This document shows positions 59,868 to 64,000 of a stretch of 64,000 nt of DNA, in pieces. Position 1 is the first letter of the stretch, and each line of letters starts with the position of its first letter. The stretch is taken from NCBI GenBank assembly GCA_023424015.1, contig JAFAEM010000039.1, positions 61,487-125,486 of the forward strand. The letters run 5' to 3'. The notes under the pieces were generated by a model that did not search any database, was not told the DNA's origin, and was given only the letters and a program-made list of their open reading frames with translations. The stretch comes from Bacteroidota bacterium. GTDB taxonomy: Bacteria > Bacteroidota > Bacteroidia > Chitinophagales > Chitinophagaceae. A program made the translations under genes and the position numbers.

Positions 59868-62800
59868 CTAATAGGCTTTGATGACCTTTACTACTTTTCG
59901 TTCATTACCCTGGATCACTTCCACGATATATGTTCCATTTCGCCATTTCTGACCCATGCGGGTAAGCTGACCCGGGAATAACTTGTCATGTCTCTCAAGA
60001 AGTTGTCCGAAGATATCAAACACACGTACGGAGACAGGTTCCCTGGGATTTCCCCTGATGACTATATTGAACAGATCCCTGGCAGGATTGGGCATCACAT
60101 TCACATCAAGACTGCCTGTCCGGAAAGTCTCTGCAAGCGAAACAGGCAATTGTCGCGTCAACAGGGGTTGTGCTATTTCAGGCGATCTTAGGTTCGATAC
60201 AGGCGTGCACTCAATATTGCTGGTACCGCTATAATTACCTGTATAATTGGTACCACCCGTTCCTTTGGCACCACTTACCAGGAAGGTCTTGAAGTTTTGT
60301 GGTGCTCCAGCTTTGTCGTTGTTCAGATACGGGTTTTGCAATAATCCACCCAGTGGTTTAATCTGAAGTGCGCTGTGATCACCAAAACTTGTATAAACTG
60401 CCGCAGCCCATTTCCAGGAGATGGCCACACCGGTTTTATTTACTCCAATATCGGCTGTCCAGGTGATATTGCTGATATTGCCAGGGAAGTTGACGGGAAC
60501 CTGGTATGCGAGCCCGGTCATGAACACATAATTGGTATAACCTCTCGGCACTGTAGTGACCCAGGTATTGTTTGCAAATTGTGTAGTGGCTGACAATACC
60601 AGCGACTCATATTTCACCTGCGCGTCGGGTACATTTAACGTGTACTGCTGGTTATTGGCTGTAAAGCTGATCCTGCTATTTGTAATGTAAAAAGTGACGT
60701 CACCTGTTATACCTGTGAAGCTACCGCGGTCGAGCACACTATTAAACCATATATATCTTCCGGCTGGTATCGCAGTATTGTTAAAGTTGGTCGTAATAGA
60801 TCCATTCATTGTGCAGGTAATATCCAGTATAGGTAATACGGTGACCACCACATCCTGTGTATTGACGCAGTCCCCGGCCGTCATTGTGTACACATAAGTA
60901 ACATTGACCGGCGTAGTTCCTGTATTGATAAGCGTTTCTGATATATTGCCTGTACCGTTGGCAGCACTATTACTAATGCCCGCTACGGCGGCGCGGCTCC
61001 ATGTAAATGTGGTACCAACCGTTGCACTCTGCGGTGTGTAGTTAAATAAGGTTCCGCTATTTACTGTTTCGGCGAGACTGCCTGATAATTGAGGTACAGG
61101 TTTCGGCGCCGCGGTACCACTTCCAGCTGCACTGTTACACCCATTGATCGTTTGTGTAACAGTGTAGACACCGGGGTTATTTACAATAATTGAAGTGGTG
61201 GTAGCACCTGTACTCCATAATAAAGTCCCGGTAAAGTTCGACGCGGTCAACAAGGAGTTACCGCAATTATTGACAACATCAACTGATGGTGTGGGTACAG
61301 AAGCGGGATTGGGCTGAGCAACACCTGCACCAGCATTACTGGTACAGCCATTTACAGTTTGTGTTACGGTATATGTGCCCGCAGCAGTTACTGCAATAGA
61401 AGATGTAGTCGCACCATTGCTCCAAAGTAATGATCCCGTAAACCCGTTAGCCGTCAATACGGAATTACCACAATTATCAACCACAGAGACAGCAGGTGCT
61501 GCCGGTATCGTTTTAGGATTAGCCAGCGAAATGGCCGGCGCACTTGCGCAACCATTTATGGTTTGAGTTACGGTGTATGTTCCTGCAGCCAATACCGTGA
61601 TCTGCCAGGTGGTATCACCGGTGCTCCACAGTAATGAACCGGTATATTCAGATGCTGTCAGGATCGAATAACCACAACTATCCTGCACCGTAACAACAGG
61701 TGTCGTCACAGACGAATTCAATGGAGCCGCTACCCCACTGCCTGAAACACTGGTACAACCATTCACTGTTTGCGTTACGGTATAAGTACCGGCGGTGGTC
61801 ACCGTGATAGATGAGGTTGTGGCACCATTACTCCACAACAATGAACCTGTAAAGTTCGACGCAGTCAATACTGAATTTCCACAATTGTTGACTACCTCTA
61901 CGGACGGCGCGGAAGGTATTGGTTTGGGTGTGGCAATACCACTACCTTCTGAACTTGTACAACCATTTACAGTTTGCGTTACTGTATAAGTACCGGGTGT
62001 AGTAACGTTAATAGAAGGAGTGGTAGCGCCGTTACTCCACAATAATGATCCGCTGAAATTCGAAGCAGTTAAAACTGAATTAGTACAATTATCCGTGACC
62101 GTAACGGTAGGTGCAACCGGGATAGCCTTTGGTGCAGCTGTCGCAATTCCCGCGGCGCTTGAACAGCCATTTACTGTCTGGGTTACTGAATACGAACCGC
62201 TGGTTGTAACAGTAATGGAAGCTGTGACTGCACCGGTACTCCATAACAAGCTGCCGGTATACCCTGAAGCCGACAAAACAGAACTGCCACAACTATCAAC
62301 AACGGTAACAACCGGAGTTGGCACAACGGAAGTATTTGGCGCTGCTACACCAGTTCCATTTGCACTGGTGCATCCATTCACTGTTTGAGTAACAGTATAG
62401 GTTCCTGCTGCAGTCACTGTAATTGATGAAGTGGTTGCTCCATTACTCCACAAAAGTGTACCGGTATATCCCGATGCGGTGAGTACTGAATTGCCACAAT
62501 TATTAACGACGGTAACAGTAGGTGCAGCGGGTATTGCGTTTACAGTAAGTATCGCAGGGTTTGAATTCACTGAACCTGCAGTATTGGTCCAAACGGCACG
62601 ATATTGCCGATTGTTTAAAGCTGCTGTAGCAGTCAGACTCAGTGTGCCGGTTGTGGCACCTGTAATATTTGTCCAGGTATTTCCATTGCTGCTTTCCTGC
62701 CATTGCACGGTTGGTGTAGGCGTTCCGCTTGCTGTTGAAATAAAGCTTACCTGGCCGCCATTACACAATGATTGTGAATTTGGCTGTAGTGTCACTACCG

Positions 62801-64000
62801 GCGCTGTTCCCGCGACGGCTGGTACAAATACGACATCTGCCCAATAGTTGCTCGACTGGTATCCATTATTAGGGAAAACAGCGGTGGCTGAATAGCGGTA
62901 CAGTCCATTGGGTCCGCTTTCTCCATTGGCAAGGCCACGCAAGGGGCCATTAACAACCGCCTGGGTATAGTAATTTACGGTAGCTGCAAAATCACCTGAT
63001 GGACTATGATACGACGCGACATAGTTGACACCTGCGGTAATCTGAACTGGTGTGCTAAACAGCGCAGTTTGCCAACCTGAAGCCGTTTCATTGGTAAATG
63101 TTGCCTGCGCCAGCAATGTACCCGTATTGGTCCACAATTGCCCTGTATGCGTACCCGTAGTGCCAGCGCCTTTGTAATATCTTACACCGGTGATCATACC
63201 ATTCTGTGATGATCTGAATCTTACACCAAGGGCGATACCCACTCCGTCATTACTACGCGGGCTGGAAGGCACTGCTTCTTGTGGTAATATGTGCAAAGCT
63301 GTACCTCCGCCACCTCCCTCAGTAGTAAATGACCATACAAAGTTGCTGGCAAGTGCATTACCAGCCAGGTCTTTCACTCCCGATGCACCACCTGTAATGG
63401 TAGCGGTATACATTGTCGAGACAGCTAATGCTGTTGAAGGAATTAACGTGATCTGGTTTGCCGCTGCGCTCACGGAGGCAGACACCAGGGTATTACCAGG
63501 GCCGCGAAGCTGGAAGGTTGTACCAGTAACAGTTGACGGATTGATTGCTTCACTGAAATTGGCTACCACTGTTGTTCCCGTGCTTATCCCGGTAGCTCCG
63601 CTTGTTGGCGAAACTGATGTTACGGTTGGTGCGATCACATCAGCTGCTGCTGTTGTAAACGACCACACATAATTGCTTGCAAGTGCATTGCCCGCCAGGT
63701 CCTTTACACCAGAAGCACCACCAGTGATAGTCGCTGTATAATTTGTAGAGCCCGCGAGTGCAGCAGATGGCGTTAATGTTATTTGATTAGCACTTGCACT
63801 AAGAGTAGCGGTCACCAGTGTGTTGCCTGGTCCCCGTAGTTGGAAGGTAGTTGCTGTTACCGTTGATGGATCGATTGCTTCGCTAAAGTTTGCTACTACA
63901 GTAGTAGACGCACTGACGCCTGTTGCAGCATTTAATGGCGCAACCGAAACCACGGTTGGTGCGATCACATCAGCTGCTGCTGTTGTAAATGACCAGACGA
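59868..64000 (-). CDS. Giant secreted Ig-repeat protein with T9SS domain, 5' end cut
   Basis: The frame stays open to the window edge (1377 codons present), so the true start is outside. Order from N to C: two full and one partial Big_5-type Ig domains (each ending YVWSFTT, about 110 residues), DUF4082 (about 230-380), an Ig domain (about 395-480), seven tandem repeats of 68-69 residues (core NCGNSVLTASG.. LLWSNGATT.. GTYTVTQTVNGC), a PKD-like domain, the 190-residue domain shared with the gene at 55677, and a type A T9SS sorting domain (NVMPNPARDLFNIVI ... VIKAY). Likely surface adhesin or scaffold. An internal GTG near 63968 should not be taken as the start. Confidence 0.9.
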   Translation of the reverse strand, partial: VWSFTTAAADVIAPTVVSVAPLNAATGVSASTTVVANFSEAIDPSTVTATTFQLRGPGNTLVTATLSASANQITLTPSAALAGSTNYTATITGGASGVKDLAGNALASNYVWSFTTAAADVIAPTVTSVSPTSGATGISTGTTVVANFSEAINPSTVTGTTFQLRGPGNTLVSASVSAAANQITLIPSTALAVSTMYTATITGGASGVKDLAGNALASNFVWSFTTEGGGGGTALHILPQEAVPSSPRSNDGVGIALGVRFRSSQNGMITGVRYYKGAGTTGTHTGQLWTNTGTLLAQATFTNETASGWQTALFSTPVQITAGVNYVASYHSPSGDFAATVNYYTQAVVNGPLRGLANGESGPNGLYRYSATAVFPNNGYQSSNYWADVVFVPAVAGTAPVVTLQPNSQSLCNGGQVSFISTASGTPTPTVQWQESSNGNTWTNITGATTGTLSLTATAALNNRQYRAVWTNTAGSVNSNPAILTVNAIPAAPTVTVVNNCGNSVLTASGYTGTLLWSNGATTSSITVTAAGTYTVTQTVNGCTSANGTGVAAPNTSVVPTPVVTVVDSCGSSVLSASGYTGSLLWSTGAVTASITVTTSGSYSVTQTVNGCSSAAGIATAAPKAIPVAPTVTVTDNCTNSVLTASNFSGSLLWSNGATTPSINVTTPGTYTVTQTVNGCTSSEGSGIATPKPIPSAPSVEVVNNCGNSVLTASNFTGSLLWSNGATTSSITVTTAGTYTVTQTVNGCTSVSGSGVAAPLNSSVTTPVVTVQDSCGYSILTASEYTGSLLWSTGDTTWQITVLAAGTYTVTQTINGCASAPAISLANPKTIPAAPAVSVVDNCGNSVLTANGFTGSLLWSNGATTSSIAVTAAGTYTVTQTVNGCTSNAGAGVAQPNPASVPTPSVDVVNNCGNSLLTASNFTGTLLWSTGATTTSIIVNNPGVYTVTQTINGCNSAAGSGTAAPKPVPQLSGSLAETVNSGTLFNYTPQSATVGTTFTWSRAAVAGISNSAANGTGNISETLINTGTTPVNVTYVYTMTAGDCVNTQDVVVTVLPILDITCTMNGSITTNFNNTAIPAGRYIWFNSVLDRGSFTGITGDVTFYITNSRISFTANNQQYTLNVPDAQVKYESLVLSATTQFANNTWVTTVPRGYTNYVFMTGLAYQVPVNFPGNISNITWTADIGVNKTGVAISWKWAAAVYTSFGDHSALQIKPLGGLLQNPYLNNDKAGAPQNFKTFLVSGAKGTGGTNYTGNYSGTSNIECTPVSNLRSPEIAQPLLTRQLPVSLAETFRTGSLDVNVMPNPARDLFNIVIRGNPREPVSVRVFDIFGQLLERHDKLFPGQLTRMGQKWRNGTYIVEVIQGNERKVVKVIKAY
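61100..62530 (-). repeat. Seven tandem 204/207-bp coding repeats
   Basis: A recurring anchor (CCATT[TC]A.. GTTTG) starts at 61141, 61348, 61552, 61759, 61963, 62167 and 62374, spacing 207, 204, 207, 204, 204, 207 bases. Each unit encodes one Ig-like module. The copies are similar at the DNA level, so length change by recombination is likely. Confidence 0.9.

Noticed and set aside
62020..62388. Plus-strand frames over the Ig repeat array
   Set aside because: Antisense to the tandem coding repeats; periodic only because the coding strand is.

Overview
The window looks like a chromosomal segment of a Bacteroidota bacterium, most likely of the Chitinophagales (Chitinophagaceae-like). This is inferred from gene content, not from a database search. 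It has a SusC/SusD pair, type IX secretion (T9SS) C-terminal domains, the Bacteroidota gene order rpmB-rpmG-DUF4295-ftsY-rimO, the futalosine menaquinone enzyme MqnE, and at least thirteen promoters with the Bacteroidota -7 box TAnnTTTG. There is one tRNA (Cys) and no rRNA, phage, CRISPR array or classical insertion sequence.

Region by region. 1-9.9 kb: thyA (cut by the window edge), a coiled-coil membrane protein, proline dehydrogenase, a thioesterase, small envelope proteins, and pyrE, coaD, pyrB and pyrR. 10-15.2 kb: three beta-barrel outer membrane proteins, mostly with their own terminators, then P5C dehydrogenase (partner of the proline dehydrogenase) and prfB with its programmed +1 frameshift. 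15.4-25 kb: a GIN-domain lipoprotein, an amidohydrolase, a dienelactone hydrolase, LemA with an M48 protease, a secreted M43 metalloprotease, glutaminyl cyclase and a DPP-IV-like peptidase. 25.4-34 kb: a UbiX-like protein, a GH5 glycosidase, a nucleoside transporter, MqnE, a CBS protein, L-serine dehydratase, an FKBP lipoprotein and an HU/CCDC81-like membrane protein. 34-41 kb: a TPR/HTH regulator divergent from a SusC/SusD pair. 41.4-49.5 kb: HPF, tRNA-Cys, a nucleoside phosphorylase, dapF, corA, a Nudix enzyme, CbpA/CbpM, a DUF1080 protein, a Crp-like regulator and an aldo/keto reductase. 49.5-55.4 kb: rimO-ftsY, the small ribosomal protein operon, a secreted endonuclease/phosphatase-like protein and lpdA. 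55.7-64 kb: two very large secreted T9SS proteins sharing several domains.

The most unusual feature is a set of intergenic loci built from tandem 7- or 8-base units, often arranged as inverted repeats. The unit sequence differs from locus to locus. Two loci (8955-9369 and 43019-43497) are compact elements of about 0.4-0.5 kb in which such inverted repeats enclose a gene of the four-helix-bundle family (23S rRNA intervening-sequence protein, related to Avd of diversity-generating retroelements). One copy is nearly intact with a single frameshift; the other is heavily decayed. Other loci carry only the repeats or gene-free palindromes (3260, 6391, 16092, 45794, 52237, 52510, 55395). Together they suggest a dispersed small element resembling the intervening sequences of 23S rRNA but lying between protein genes. 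I know of no described system of this kind outside rRNA.

Several promoters place the -7 box only 4-7 bases before the start codon, which suggests near-leaderless mRNAs. Start codons were moved from the longest possible reading frame where signal peptides, promoter position or family N-termini argued for it.
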